This document shows, piece by piece, positions 44,481 through 53,750 of a stretch of DNA of 64,000 nt. The notes under the pieces were generated by a model. The model did not search any database. It was not told the origin of the DNA and saw only the letters and a list, made by a program, of their open reading frames with translations. The translations under genes and the position numbers were made by a program. The stretch lies in the NCBI GenBank assembly GCA_019308905.1, contig JAFDHF010000041.1, forward strand, positions 20,443-84,442. The letters run 5' to 3'. The stretch comes from Deltaproteobacteria bacterium. GTDB lineage: Bacteria; Desulfobacterota; BSN033; WVXP01. Every line of letters begins with the position of its first letter. Position 1 is the stretch's first letter.

Positions 44481-45908
44481 CTATACCAGTCTGATCAGGC
44501 CGTCATTGCCTGCTGACCATCCTCCGAGGTGTGGGGCTACACCCCAGGAATACGTCGGACTGTAAAGGAAGATCCATGGCGCATCATCCCGAATGATACG
44601 GTAGATTCGCCGGTAGACCTGTTGCCGTCTGACATTATCCGGAGTAGCTGCCGCCTCGTCAATCAAAGCGTCAACCTCTGGGTTGGTGTATCCCAGCCAC
44701 CAGGGACCATGCGCGCCTGAATGGAATTTCTCGCGGAAAACGCGATAGCTACTTAAAGGACTGGAATCAAAACAGCATGCGTCATCTATCTCCTTTGCTC
44801 GAACCATATTCGCATAGCCTGGGCGGTCCGTGAACTCTCTTATCCCGGTGGAAATGCCGATCCGACCATACTGCTCCGCCATGTGTCGCGCCAGATCCGG
44901 TGCTTCGTCCGGAAGCCTCGTGGGAACATCGAGAACGAGTCTGAGCCCTTCGCCGTAACCGGCCTCGGCCAGGAGAGCCTCTGCCTTTCCCGGATCGTAC
45001 GGGTATGGGGGTGTCTCCGGGTCACACCCAAAGTGCAAATAGGTCAGTGGTCCATTCAGAGGGCGAGCAGCTCCCTCCATGACTCCTTCAACAAGCTCCG
45101 GAACATCCAGGCCGTAGTTTAGGGCCTGCCGCACGCGTCTGTCCGTACAGGCGCCAGACTGGAGATTGCACATGAACGCGGTGCACACACTGCTCTCCGA
45201 TGTGAAAACCGTTGCCTTACATTCGATCATTCGGGCGTCTTTGGGACCTATATCCGACACCAGGTCGGCCACGCCCACCAAAAGAGACTCAACTCTTGAA
45301 CCTGAATCAGCCTCTGCCTGCCAATGGATCTCTTTTGCCGGAGGCAGCCCCCCCCAATACCTATCCCAGCGGCTCATCACAATGAGATTTTTGTCTGCTC
45401 CCACGAAGCGGTAAGGTCCGCTACCAACCGGTTTGCCCGGAAGCCCTGCCAGGGCACCTGCCGGGACGATGGGAAACTTGACAATCAAGTCCAGCAAATC
45501 GGCCGTGGGTCTGGCTGTGACGACACGCACGCTGCGCCTATCGAGTGTCTCGAAGACAGCCCCTTCCAGGTAGCTCCGATACACGCCGCCAGTACCCAGT
45601 TCGCCCTCCATGGAGGGGTCACGCACTCGCTCGAGGCTGGCCACGACATCCTCGGCTACCAGGATGGAGCCGTCATGGAAGTGAACAGGAGACCGCAGGA
45701 AAAAGGTCCATGTACATGCGTCGCTGTCGAGCATCCAGCTTTCAGCCAGTGCAGGGCAATAACCACCCCTCCCGTCCCGGGATACCAGGGACTCGTACAT
45801 GGAAAATATGATGCTCAGGCTGTTCTTGTCATCACTGGATACGTGGGGATCTCCCAACCGGACCTGGGGTTGGAGTATGGTGAGCTTTTCTGTTGGTACC
45901 AACGCCAA
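44481..45908 (-). CDS. Family-5 substrate-binding protein without a signal peptide
   Basis: A canonical-order binding-protein fold: ALAESWMLDSDACTWTFFLR, FHDGSILVAEDVV, GSGPYRFVGA, CTDRRVRQALNYGLDV, PYPYDPGKAEALLAEAGYGEG, LGYTNPEVDALIDEAA and APWIFLYSP. No signal peptide is visible, and an in-frame TAG lies a few codons upstream of the first possible start, so none can be added. The TTG at 45908 has GGAGG seven bases upstream; a TTG at 45944 gives twelve extra residues. It may be cytoplasmic, or a frameshift may have removed its leader. Confidence 0.8.
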   Translation of the reverse strand: MALVPTEKLTILQPQVRLGDPHVSSDDKNSLSIIFSMYESLVSRDGRGGYCPALAESWMLDSDACTWTFFLRSPVHFHDGSILVAEDVVASLERVRDPSMEGELGTGGVYRSYLEGAVFETLDRRSVRVVTARPTADLLDLIVKFPIVPAGALAGLPGKPVGSGPYRFVGADKNLIVMSRWDRYWGGLPPAKEIHWQAEADSGSRVESLLVGVADLVSDIGPKDARMIECKATVFTSESSVCTAFMCNLQSGACTDRRVRQALNYGLDVPELVEGVMEGAARPLNGPLTYLHFGCDPETPPYPYDPGKAEALLAEAGYGEGLRLVLDVPTRLPDEAPDLARHMAEQYGRIGISTGIREFTDRPGYANMVRAKEIDDACCFDSSPLSSYRVFREKFHSGAHGPWWLGYTNPEVDALIDEAAATPDNVRRQQVYRRIYRIIRDDAPWIFLYSPTYSWGVAPHLGGWSAGNDGLIRLV

Positions 45909-46083
45909 AGTTGACCCTCCTTCTTCAGAAATGCGCCTATGCAAGCTGCCTGACTACCCCGCCTGCGTCAGCTCCCAGTTAATGAGCCCCGGCAAGTATA
46001 TAGGAGTCAAAACAGAAGACGCCGGTTCAGTCTATGGGAGGTGCCAAAAGGCTCCTACCCCTCTCGGCGTCCTGGCAGATCGC

Positions 46084-47151
46084 CTAACCCACGTAAAACC
46101 CGTGAGTCAGAGAATCGCGCGGATCGGTCATGATGTAATTGATTCCTGTCACATAGGCACTCCCCTCAATTTCCGGAATCACGGCATCAAAGGTTCCGAT
46201 CTTCGTCTCCTCTACAAGCCTGGATCGAAATAGACTCCCTGTTGTTCCGCTCTCGTGCACGTAGTCCTGGTTCAGCTTGAGCTGACCGCGCGCGTGGAGG
46301 ATTGCCATCTTAGCACTGCTTCCTGTCCCACAGGGGGAACGATCATATCCCAAGGCTTCAGAGGTGACCAGATTCATGCTGTCTGCTTCAGGATTTTTCG
46401 GGGGCCCCACAAATACCATCTGAGGAATCTTACCCCCAGGGCCGAGGATCGGATGCTCCGGTGAAACCACGGCGTTCACTGTTTCCAGGATTCGATTGTT
46501 GGCTTCACTGAATCGATCCAGGTTCTTGACATCTATCTCCAATCCCAGTTTCTCTGCTTCGACGACCACATACCAGTTCCCGCCAAAGGCGATGTCGACT
46601 GTGAATCGGCCAAAGGGTGCTACATCGACTTCCAGGTCCCGCTTATAGACAAAAGCGGGTTGATTTCGGAAGGCCACGCTTTCGGCCTTACCGTTAGAGA
46701 CCCGGATACGAACAACGATGAGGCCCGCCGGTGTTTCAACGACGACCCTCGTCTCAGGCTCCTCCGCGCGGACGATCCCGGCTTCGATGGCGCTCGCAAC
46801 CGCCCCAATCAGGCCATGCCCACACATATCGAGATAGCCCAGGGCGCAAGCGATGACAACCCCGAAGTCTGCCTCATCCGTGGTTGGAGGGCAAAGGATG
46901 AAGGCGTGCATGGTCTTGTGGCCCCTCGGTTCAGCCGTCAACGTGGTTCGAAGGTGATCATAGTTCTCAGCGAAAAACCTGCTCTTTTCCGTAATAGTAT
47001 CCCCCTTGATCTCCGGCATACCTCCCACCACCAGCCGCGTCGGCTCACCTCCTGTATGAGAGTCGATACAAACGATGCTCTCCCGAGATCGGAGAAGTTT
47101 TTCTGTCACTGCTGCTGCCCGTTTCTCAAATGCCTCGCTTTTGTCTGACAT
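46084..47151 (-). CDS. Proline racemase/hydroxyproline epimerase-family enzyme
   Basis: Of 355 residues, with both catalytic cysteines, C110 in DMCGHGLIG and C274 in RSPCGTGSSA. The IDSHTGGEPTRLV start is the family signature. With two Cys residues it should be a racemase or epimerase (proline or 4-hydroxyproline) rather than a trans-3-hydroxyproline dehydratase, which has a Thr in one position. Good AAAGGAG ribosome site. It follows the DUF6282 gene in the same direction. Confidence 0.92.
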   Translation of the reverse strand: MSDKSEAFEKRAAAVTEKLLRSRESIVCIDSHTGGEPTRLVVGGMPEIKGDTITEKSRFFAENYDHLRTTLTAEPRGHKTMHAFILCPPTTDEADFGVVIACALGYLDMCGHGLIGAVASAIEAGIVRAEEPETRVVVETPAGLIVVRIRVSNGKAESVAFRNQPAFVYKRDLEVDVAPFGRFTVDIAFGGNWYVVVEAEKLGLEIDVKNLDRFSEANNRILETVNAVVSPEHPILGPGGKIPQMVFVGPPKNPEADSMNLVTSEALGYDRSPCGTGSSAKMAILHARGQLKLNQDYVHESGTTGSLFRSRLVEETKIGTFDAVIPEIEGSAYVTGINYIMTDPRDSLTHGFYVG

Positions 47152-47257
47152 GGTGTAAGGCTCCTTTGGTGGAGGACGAAACTAAGCAAATCGTTTCCCG
47201 ATCGCCTGCCGGTGATCAAGAAAATGCATGCCTGTTCAGGCTATGGTCATCACAGCG

Positions 47258-48268
47258 CTATGATTGTACTTCGTCAGACTCGGAAACCGATTCTTCTTCG
47301 GGTTCCAGCCCCAAGAGTCTCTCAGGATTGGTTTTTACCATGGTGCGGATGTCCTCGGGCCGAATACCCAGGTCCAACATACAGGCGATAAACTGGCGTA
47401 GTCCCTCAGCCGGCGTGGAGAGAGCGTAGCGGCCGAAGTCGGTCGACATGATGCAATGCTCCGGTCCCAAAGCCTCAATCTGATCGGCAACCTCCCTGAT
47501 GCCACTCCCAGGTGTTTTGGCCATTCCTTCATCGATTGATGCATATTCCTTTTCCACATAGTAGTGAGTCAGGGGAATCATCTGCGGCGCCGTGTAGGCA
47601 GCAAAAGAGAGCTCTATAAACGCGCCTTTGCCGGCCATGTATTTGAGTTGCTCGGTTTTTGCGTTTTTGGTAACAGAACTCGATACGACCACTCGCTGGT
47701 AACCATACTTCTCCCTAAGCTCTACCAACCGTATCGCCTCTTCCACAGAGACGTGGCCGGTGTCCATATAGATCTGCGGATTAGCAGCAAGCAATTGCAG
47801 CATCTCATCCAACTCCGGCCCCGGATCTTCGTCAAGGGGTATACGGATACACCGATCCAGCTCTTCTCTCTTGAATTTGGGGTAAAGTTGGCTCAGGGCG
47901 ACAAACTTCCCGTCCTTCATGCGCCCTTCCTTTGAAGCCTGATAATATGTTGAATGAGCGCCGAAATCAAGGTACTTCGCGCCATCCCCATAGTATATTG
48001 CGGTCTTAAAGGCACGGGGATTCATGCCGCCATAGACCGTATTCAGAATTAGACCACCGTAAACCTTGAAATTGGGAACATGGCGGTTGACCAACCAGGC
48101 TATGCCGTTACTCATTTCAAAAACATCTTTGAGGACTATGGCCCTCATACCAGCGTCCCTGGAGTCGATTGCAGTTTCAATCGGGTCGAGCCTTCGCGGG
48201 CTGCTTTTCAGATGGGGCCCTGGATGGACATGGATGTCTATTGCGCCCTTGAGCAAGTCTTTTGTCAT
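47258..48268 (-). CDS. Amidohydrolase-like DUF6282-type protein
   Basis: A metal-dependent hydrolase-like protein: IDIHVHPGPHLKSSPRRLDP near the start supplies HxH, followed by MDTGHVS, SSSVT and STDFGRY, a typical late Asp motif. The substrate is unknown. The ATG at 48268 is preferred to a TTG at 48334. It sits between the PLP enzyme and the racemase genes. Confidence 0.78.
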   Translation of the reverse strand: MTKDLLKGAIDIHVHPGPHLKSSPRRLDPIETAIDSRDAGMRAIVLKDVFEMSNGIAWLVNRHVPNFKVYGGLILNTVYGGMNPRAFKTAIYYGDGAKYLDFGAHSTYYQASKEGRMKDGKFVALSQLYPKFKREELDRCIRIPLDEDPGPELDEMLQLLAANPQIYMDTGHVSVEEAIRLVELREKYGYQRVVVSSSVTKNAKTEQLKYMAGKGAFIELSFAAYTAPQMIPLTHYYVEKEYASIDEGMAKTPGSGIREVADQIEALGPEHCIMSTDFGRYALSTPAEGLRQFIACMLDLGIRPEDIRTMVKTNPERLLGLEPEEESVSESDEVQS

Positions 48269-48445
48269 TTCTAACGAACGACCTTCTGGTAGAGCTTTCA
48301 CAGTGGTCCTCCTCTCAACTCGGCTAGCACTCAAACAAGTATATTACCTCTCGGGAAGCGACATTTCCAGGAGTATTCGGTGTGAAAACTCCTGGCCCTT
48401 CCTCGAAGACAGCCCATCTGTCCAGATGTTGCCCACTCAGGCCGA

Positions 48446-49402
48446 CTATTTCGCCCGACTGATCAGCCTGTTGTACTTGGTGGCGTCTATATTGCGACCG
48501 GTTATTACAAGGACCACCTTCTGGCCATGCACATCGATTTTGCCACCCAAGACAGCAGCCAGACCAACCGATGCAGATCCTTCAACCATCAACTGCTCGT
48601 CCTCCTGGAATACCCGCATGGCCTGGATGATCTCATCCTCCTCCACCAATTTGACTCCCTCAACCAAATTGCAAGATACCTCCCACGTTAACGGCGTCAG
48701 TGTGCCTAGAAGTCCATCCGCGACTGAGGGCCGGATGTCAACCCGTTCGTGACAGCGGCCATCCTGAAAAGAAAGGTAGGCGCCTGGTGCGGCAGTAGGC
48801 TCCACGCCCACGATTCTCACCTGCTCAGCGGCGCATTTAACAGCCGTTGCGATACCGGAGATCAGCCCTCCGCCGCCAATCGGAACAAGAATCGTTTCCA
48901 CACCGGGAAGGTCCTCCATGATCTCCAGCCCAATCGTCCCCTGCCCTGCGATAACCAGCCGATGACTGTGGGAATGAACATAGGTCGCGCCGCTCTCCTT
49001 TGCATACCGCAGGGCCTCATCCAGGGTTTCGAGGAAATCTGCGCCGTGCAGAACAGCCTCGGCACCAAAGGCCTTTAGCCTCTCCACCTTGTTTGGGTCA
49101 GCCCCTCTGGGCAAGAATATCCTCGTCGGCGGTCTCCCGAAAATGCTCGCCGCATAGGCGAGAGCAATACCGTGGTTGCCACTTGAACAGGTCACAAGAC
49201 CCCGGGTCCTCTCGGTCTGAGTGAGAGCGGAAACCATGTTGATTGCTCCGCGGACCTTGAAGCATCCGCACACCTGCCAGCACTCCATCTTCAGGTAGAC
49301 CTGGCAGCCCGTCCTGCGGCTCAGCCTGGATGAGAAGAGGATCGGCGTACGGAAGATCAGATTCTTCAGGCGGGCCCGTGCAAACCACACATCCCGAGGC
49401 AT
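48446..49402 (-). CDS. Threonine/serine dehydratase-like PLP enzyme
   Basis: A fold-type II PLP enzyme. The lysine is in CFKVRGAIN, the phosphate loop in CSSGNHG, and GGGGLISG is the second phosphate-binding loop. It lacks a C-terminal ACT domain, so it resembles the catabolic or serine/hydroxy-amino-acid type. It would deaminate a beta-hydroxy amino acid to a 2-oxo acid, or racemise it. The start is uncertain (ATG 49402 or TTG 49447). Confidence 0.88.
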   Translation of the reverse strand: MPRDVWFARARLKNLIFRTPILFSSRLSRRTGCQVYLKMECWQVCGCFKVRGAINMVSALTQTERTRGLVTCSSGNHGIALAYAASIFGRPPTRIFLPRGADPNKVERLKAFGAEAVLHGADFLETLDEALRYAKESGATYVHSHSHRLVIAGQGTIGLEIMEDLPGVETILVPIGGGGLISGIATAVKCAAEQVRIVGVEPTAAPGAYLSFQDGRCHERVDIRPSVADGLLGTLTPLTWEVSCNLVEGVKLVEEDEIIQAMRVFQEDEQLMVEGSASVGLAAVLGGKIDVHGQKVVLVITGRNIDATKYNRLISRAK

Positions 49403-49584
49403 GAAGGAGGTGGTTGCTGAATCAGATGGGATCACTTGACACACCAAACAACTAGTCGATCATCACAGAAAATCGGCCAGAAGATCTTGGAAACAAAGAC
49501 AAGCATGCCATTTCGTCCAATAATAAGATGATAATCTTGGAAATTCGGAATAACGATAAGTAACGTCTGAGGTTCTGATCCGGT

Positions 49585-50625
49585 TCATACAAAAGCAACC
49601 AGGCGTCCAGGGTTCTGGACAAGGACCGCCTCGATTTCAGAATCACTGAAACCCTTTCTCCTCATCATTGGGACGATATTAGCGAAAATATGCCCGTATC
49701 CGTGCCCGCCATAGCAAACAAGCCGCGTCTTGCTACAGATGTCCTGCGAAATCACCACCTGGGACAGACGCCCTTTGTCAATGAGCGCACGGATCGATTT
49801 CAATCGCATGCCATCGTTTGGAAGGTCGACGTCCTGAAATGGATAGTAAGAGGATTCGATCCCAAAAAAATCGTATTCGATCATGCAACCGGTTTCAGCC
49901 AGTTCAAAAAGCGTCTTGTGGTCAAAAATCGTCCTGTCGATGTGACTGACAATGACCCTGCTCGGATCACCCCCGTTTCTTTCAATATACCTGACGATCC
50001 CAAGAGGCGCCTCGGGATGCCGCCCAGGATGAATATTTATCGCGGCACCGGTCTCGCGCTGTGCAATGACAGCCGCGCATAGAACTCGCTTCTCCAGTTC
50101 AGCCTGCGGAAATGAGCATCCGATCTCGCCGATTATCCCGGCCCGGATGCCGGTATCCCCCACACCCTCAAGGATATCAGAAATCATCTCTCCAGCAATC
50201 ATTTGAACGGACATCTCTCTCATACCAGGAGCAAGGAACTCCTCGGTATAGTAGCCGCAACCCATAATGATATTAACGTTTGCTTGCTCAGACACCCGTC
50301 TCAGTCCCACCGGATTGCGCTTCAACCCTCTACAAGTCAATTCCACGACAGATCGGCCGCCGGCCTCTCGCATCCTCACCAGCTCTCGGACAGCAACCTC
50401 CTCCTGATCCAATCGGTTATTGCCCGGATGGTTGCACCAGTGGTAACGAATCTCCCAAGTGTTTTCGAGGCTAATCTCCACCTCAGGTTCTGCGGATCTG
50501 AAACGTCCGGGCGGGGTCAGGTCACATAATATGTGTTCGTGCATAAGCGTAGGACCAAGTGCCTCCGGATCTGTCAACCCCGTTACAGTCTGCACCTTCC
50601 CTCTCAGATTCTGGAGTCTTTCCAT
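49585..50625 (-). CDS. Phosphotriesterase-family lactonase-like hydrolase
   Basis: An amidohydrolase-superfamily protein of 346 residues: metal-site MHEHI (29-31), INIHPGRH, SHIDRT and SQDICSK. The metal-bridging residue, usually a carboxylated Lys, is Glu in IIGEIGCS (E167), as known for several phosphotriesterase-like lactonases. It may open a lactone or similar ester made in this pathway. ATG start; no good ribosome site is visible. Confidence 0.85.
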   Translation of the reverse strand: MERLQNLRGKVQTVTGLTDPEALGPTLMHEHILCDLTPPGRFRSAEPEVEISLENTWEIRYHWCNHPGNNRLDQEEVAVRELVRMREAGGRSVVELTCRGLKRNPVGLRRVSEQANVNIIMGCGYYTEEFLAPGMREMSVQMIAGEMISDILEGVGDTGIRAGIIGEIGCSFPQAELEKRVLCAAVIAQRETGAAINIHPGRHPEAPLGIVRYIERNGGDPSRVIVSHIDRTIFDHKTLFELAETGCMIEYDFFGIESSYYPFQDVDLPNDGMRLKSIRALIDKGRLSQVVISQDICSKTRLVCYGGHGYGHIFANIVPMMRRKGFSDSEIEAVLVQNPGRLVAFV

Positions 50626-50866
50626 CTCCGTGCGACCATCCCAAGGAAGAGCGGACCATGGTGGGGCAGGATTTTGACCATGAGCTCCCTGGCCCGGTCT
50701 GAGCCTTTAATCGGCTAGAACCTCCCCGGCTTTTCCCACTTCCCCGGTCGTATCATCATCCCTAAGAACGAGCCTGACCGCTTTGGCAAAAAAGAGCCAT
50801 TGCGCAGGAGACGATATCCCTAGTTCTGCCCTGTTTGGTCACAATGCGGCAGCCCCTTCGCAGGTA

Positions 50867-51559
50867 TCACTCTCGGCACCCGGAGACGCCGAGCTTCTTC
50901 TCCATCCACACACCAAGACGGGCGAGCGGGTAGGAGATGATAAAGTACAGAGCCAAAACCGTTCCAAACACAAGCGCTGGAGAGAACCCTTTATTGTTCA
51001 GCACCTTACCGGCATATGTGAGCTCGATAACCCCAATTTGTGATGCCAGGGCAGTGTCCTTTATGAATAGAATGAAAAAACTGAACACAGGTGGCAAGAT
51101 GACCTTCCAAGCCTGGGGCAGAATCACCATGCCAAGTTTCTGGACCAGGTTGAAGTTCATGGTATCGGCCGCTTCCCACTGCGTTACGTGCACGGACTCT
51201 ATACCCGCACGCACGATTTCTCCTGTATAGCTGGCCGCAATCAGGCAAACCGTGGTCAATCCGACGATGAAGACAGAGACATCGAGATCGAGGGCATGGT
51301 ACATGAAGAATATAAACATCAGGGTAACAAGAAAGGGGACCCGCCGGAAGAACTCGATGTACGATATGGAAAGGAGACGCGCCGGCAGCAACGAAACTCC
51401 CCGGGTAATGCGTACAACCGCAAGGAAAAATCCGACCAACGATCCAATTATGCATCCCACAGCGGATAGGCACAAGGTGGTCAACCCGGCCTTCAGGAGA
51501 AACACTACATTGTAGTAGGCAAAAAACTTTGGAATTTCTTCAAATAATGCTGCGAACAT
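50867..51559 (-). CDS. Amino-acid ABC permease
   Basis: A HisM/GlnP-type permease: FLLKAGLTTLCLSAVGCIIGSLVG near the start, YIEFFRRVPFLV and a coupling loop (EAADTMNFNLVQKLGMVILPQAWKVILPP). Its ATG overlaps the previous permease stop by one base (TGATG) with AAGGTG upstream, so the two form a coupled heterodimer. Confidence 0.92.
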   Translation of the reverse strand: MFAALFEEIPKFFAYYNVVFLLKAGLTTLCLSAVGCIIGSLVGFFLAVVRITRGVSLLPARLLSISYIEFFRRVPFLVTLMFIFFMYHALDLDVSVFIVGLTTVCLIAASYTGEIVRAGIESVHVTQWEAADTMNFNLVQKLGMVILPQAWKVILPPVFSFFILFIKDTALASQIGVIELTYAGKVLNNKGFSPALVFGTVLALYFIISYPLARLGVWMEKKLGVSGCRE

Positions 51560-52233
51560 CAAAACACCTTGCTCTTAACCCTAAACAGCCAGCGTCCCAG
51601 GAGTACCAAGATCGTACTGGCCGCCACAGTAACTAGAAAATAAAGCGCTGCCGTTACCGAAAAGACCTCGATTGACCGAAACGTGAGAGCATTGACGTTG
51701 AACGCACGGCCGGTTAGCTCTTCTACGCCGAAGATTGCCGCCATAGAGGTACCTAGTGTCATGATGATGTAAAGATTAGACAGAGGAGGAAACAGAACCT
51801 TGATAATATGGGGGAAGATCACATACCGCACAGACTGGATAAGTGACATTCCCACTGTTTCGGCTGCTTCCATTTCGGCTCTGTGGACCGAAAGGAATCC
51901 CGCTCTCTGGATCTCTGTGAGGTATGCGCCTGCATTCAACGTCATCCCGACCAGTACGGCTTCGTAAGGTGTCAGCAGGATGCCCACCTCTGGTAAGGCA
52001 AAAAAGAGGAAATATATCTGGACCAACTGGGGTGTGTTCGTGAAGAAGGTCACATAGGTGCCGACAACACTGCGGAATACTCGACCACCGAAGGTCTTGC
52101 CCAGGGCACCCACAAGCCCAATGACCATGCCGCCGCAAAAGGCAAGGAAGGCAATCTGAAAACTGAGCCAGGCGCCAGAGATCAGATAGGGAAGGTATTT
52201 GAGAACCTGGCCGAATTGAAGGGTATAATGCAT
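51559..52233 (-). CDS. Amino-acid ABC permease
   Basis: Partner permease: LISGAWLSFQIAFLAFCGGMVIGLVG, VTFFTNTPQLVQIYFLFFALP and coupling loop MEAAETVGMSLIQSVRYVIFPHIIKVLFPP. Three or more membrane segments per half are typical of the polar amino-acid subfamily. ATG start at 52233. Confidence 0.92.
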   Translation of the reverse strand: MHYTLQFGQVLKYLPYLISGAWLSFQIAFLAFCGGMVIGLVGALGKTFGGRVFRSVVGTYVTFFTNTPQLVQIYFLFFALPEVGILLTPYEAVLVGMTLNAGAYLTEIQRAGFLSVHRAEMEAAETVGMSLIQSVRYVIFPHIIKVLFPPLSNLYIIMTLGTSMAAIFGVEELTGRAFNVNALTFRSIEVFSVTAALYFLVTVAASTILVLLGRWLFRVKSKVF

Positions 52234-52268
52234 TAACCGAATCTAAATCAGCATTAACTAACATAGGA

Positions 52269-52297
52269 GCTGCCCGACTTTATAAGTGCCGGGCAGC
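52269..52297 (-). other. Intercistronic hairpin after the binding-protein gene
   Basis: A perfect 8-bp stem (GCTGCCCG with CGGGCAGC) with a 13-base loop in the gap between the binding-protein stop and the permease start. Not followed by a U-tract, so partial attenuation or mRNA protection is likely. Confidence 0.6.
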
Positions 52298-52311
52298 CCC
52301 CGGGACTGGTA

Positions 52312-53124
52312 TCAGAACCACTCGCTCCAGTGTACTTTGAATACTATAGGTCCGCCAAACCATTTCTCCCATAGCCTATCTACGACTCCATCCCTATATA
52401 ACTCGTAGATCGCTACATTCAGCCAATCCCTCAGTGTGTAATTTCCCTTGGCCACACCTAAGCAGTTGAAGTAGATTTCGACCGGGGTCTTGATCACCTT
52501 CCATTTGACTTGCTTGTGGGTTTTCATGTACTTCCACATATAGTCTATGACATCTATCATTGCATCGGCGCGCCCCTGTGCAATGGCACGAATGACATCA
52601 GGGTAATTGTCGAGAAGCAGTATCTTTGCCTTGGGGAGATTTTTCTGGATGAAAGGAATGGGCGTTGTACCGCGCACCTGTACGAATGTAATGTCCTTAC
52701 GGTTAAATTCTTTATAATTCTCATAAGGTATCTTCTTTGTGGTTAATACACCGAAAGCCTCCGTGGTAATCGGTAGTGTGAAATCGATGATTTTTGCCCG
52801 CGCGGAATTGCGGGTCATCGCACCCATAACGAAGTCGATCTTGTCCGCAGCCACAAATGGAATACGGTCTGGCGATCCGACTCGCACCACCTTCAGCTTC
52901 ACACCGAGTTTCTTGGCGATTTCGACAGCAAAATCCTTGTCGAAACCGTCTATCTCATTCTTTTCATTGAAAAGCCCGAGCGGTGGCAGGGTGGGATTGA
53001 TACCGACACGAATCTCTCCTGCCTTGATAATCTGGTCAAGGCTCCTTGCCTGGGCTATGGATACGCCAAATGCAAGGACGATCACCAGAAAGCCCAAAAA
53101 CCACACTGTTCCCAAACGCTTCAT
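52312..53124 (-). CDS. Amino-acid ABC substrate-binding protein (family 3)
   Basis: A Sec signal peptide (VWFLGFLVIVLAFGVSIAQA) followed by a family-3 binding protein: IRVGINPTLPPLGLFNEKNEIDGFDKDFAVEIAKKLG, FVMGAMTRNSARAKIIDFTLPI, VIRAIAQGRADAMI and a C-terminal DWLNVAIYELYRDGVVDRLWEKWFG. AAGGAGGTG ribosome site. It heads the operon under the promoter at 53212-53240. The ligand class (a polar amino acid) is inferred from family and neighbours. Confidence 0.93.
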   Translation of the reverse strand: MKRLGTVWFLGFLVIVLAFGVSIAQARSLDQIIKAGEIRVGINPTLPPLGLFNEKNEIDGFDKDFAVEIAKKLGVKLKVVRVGSPDRIPFVAADKIDFVMGAMTRNSARAKIIDFTLPITTEAFGVLTTKKIPYENYKEFNRKDITFVQVRGTTPIPFIQKNLPKAKILLLDNYPDVIRAIAQGRADAMIDVIDYMWKYMKTHKQVKWKVIKTPVEIYFNCLGVAKGNYTLRDWLNVAIYELYRDGVVDRLWEKWFGGPIVFKVHWSEWF

Positions 53125-53211
53125 CTTGCACCTCCTTTTTTGGAAAAGACATTACGCCCCCACCTTTTCGTTTTACCTACAAGGCGGAGACCCTCGATCA
53201 ACCAGAACGAG

Positions 53212-53240
53212 AATATATCCGAGCGGCTAATCTGAGTCAA
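53212..53240 (-). promoter_or_regulatory. Sigma-70 promoter of the amino-acid transport operon
   Basis: TTGACT (53235-53240), 17-base spacer, TATATT (53212-53217) on the minus strand; start near 53205 and a leader of about 80 bases. Confidence 0.75.
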
Positions 53241-53321
53241 GGAAATAATGTTGGAGTTCCTGAGTTTTCGGCCGAGGATTCTTGCAAGTATATGACTTCA
53301 CGATTTTTTTCTGTTTTGGCA

Positions 53322-53466
53322 GGAGAACACCCTTGTCCCCTCGCTCCTGAGCTCACGCGGTGACCCTATCAACACGAATCACGAACACGACCTCTCCCCT
53401 CCCCGCTCACCCTTGATGGGTACCCCACCGCTTCCGCAATGTCGCTCCGAGGCAAGGGTGTTCTCC
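53322..53466. repeat. MITE-like palindromic element
   Basis: A 145-bp stretch bounded by perfect 14-bp inverted repeats (GGAGAACACCCTTG and its complement). The inner arms also match imperfectly (GCGGTG and GGGTACCC segments). No coding capacity or clear target duplication. The remainder of 53241-53750 shows no gene. Confidence 0.6.
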
Positions 53467-53750
53467 AAAAGTCAGGAAACCCCAGAATAATCGTCTTCAG
53501 TTGGGACTCGGAATAGGCATGACACCCGGCGTCGGATTTGGAATCGAATTGTGCTCCGCAGCAAGTCAGACTTTTTGCGAAGACCCCCTCTCGGTGCAAT
53601 GCCTTCTGTTGACAAACACGCAGAATAGTCGCACTATTGCCACCGGAAGCTGATCGTGTAGCAGGCTCGGGAAGAGCTGCACCGGAATAATCTGGAAGCG
53701 GAGGTTAGGGTTTTTCGATCAAGACACCATGTAATAGAGGAGCAAAGTGA

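Noticed and set aside
53369..53599. A 76-residue frame upstream of the amino-acid transport operon
   Set aside because: It runs through the palindromic element, lacks a ribosome site and matches no family I recognise.
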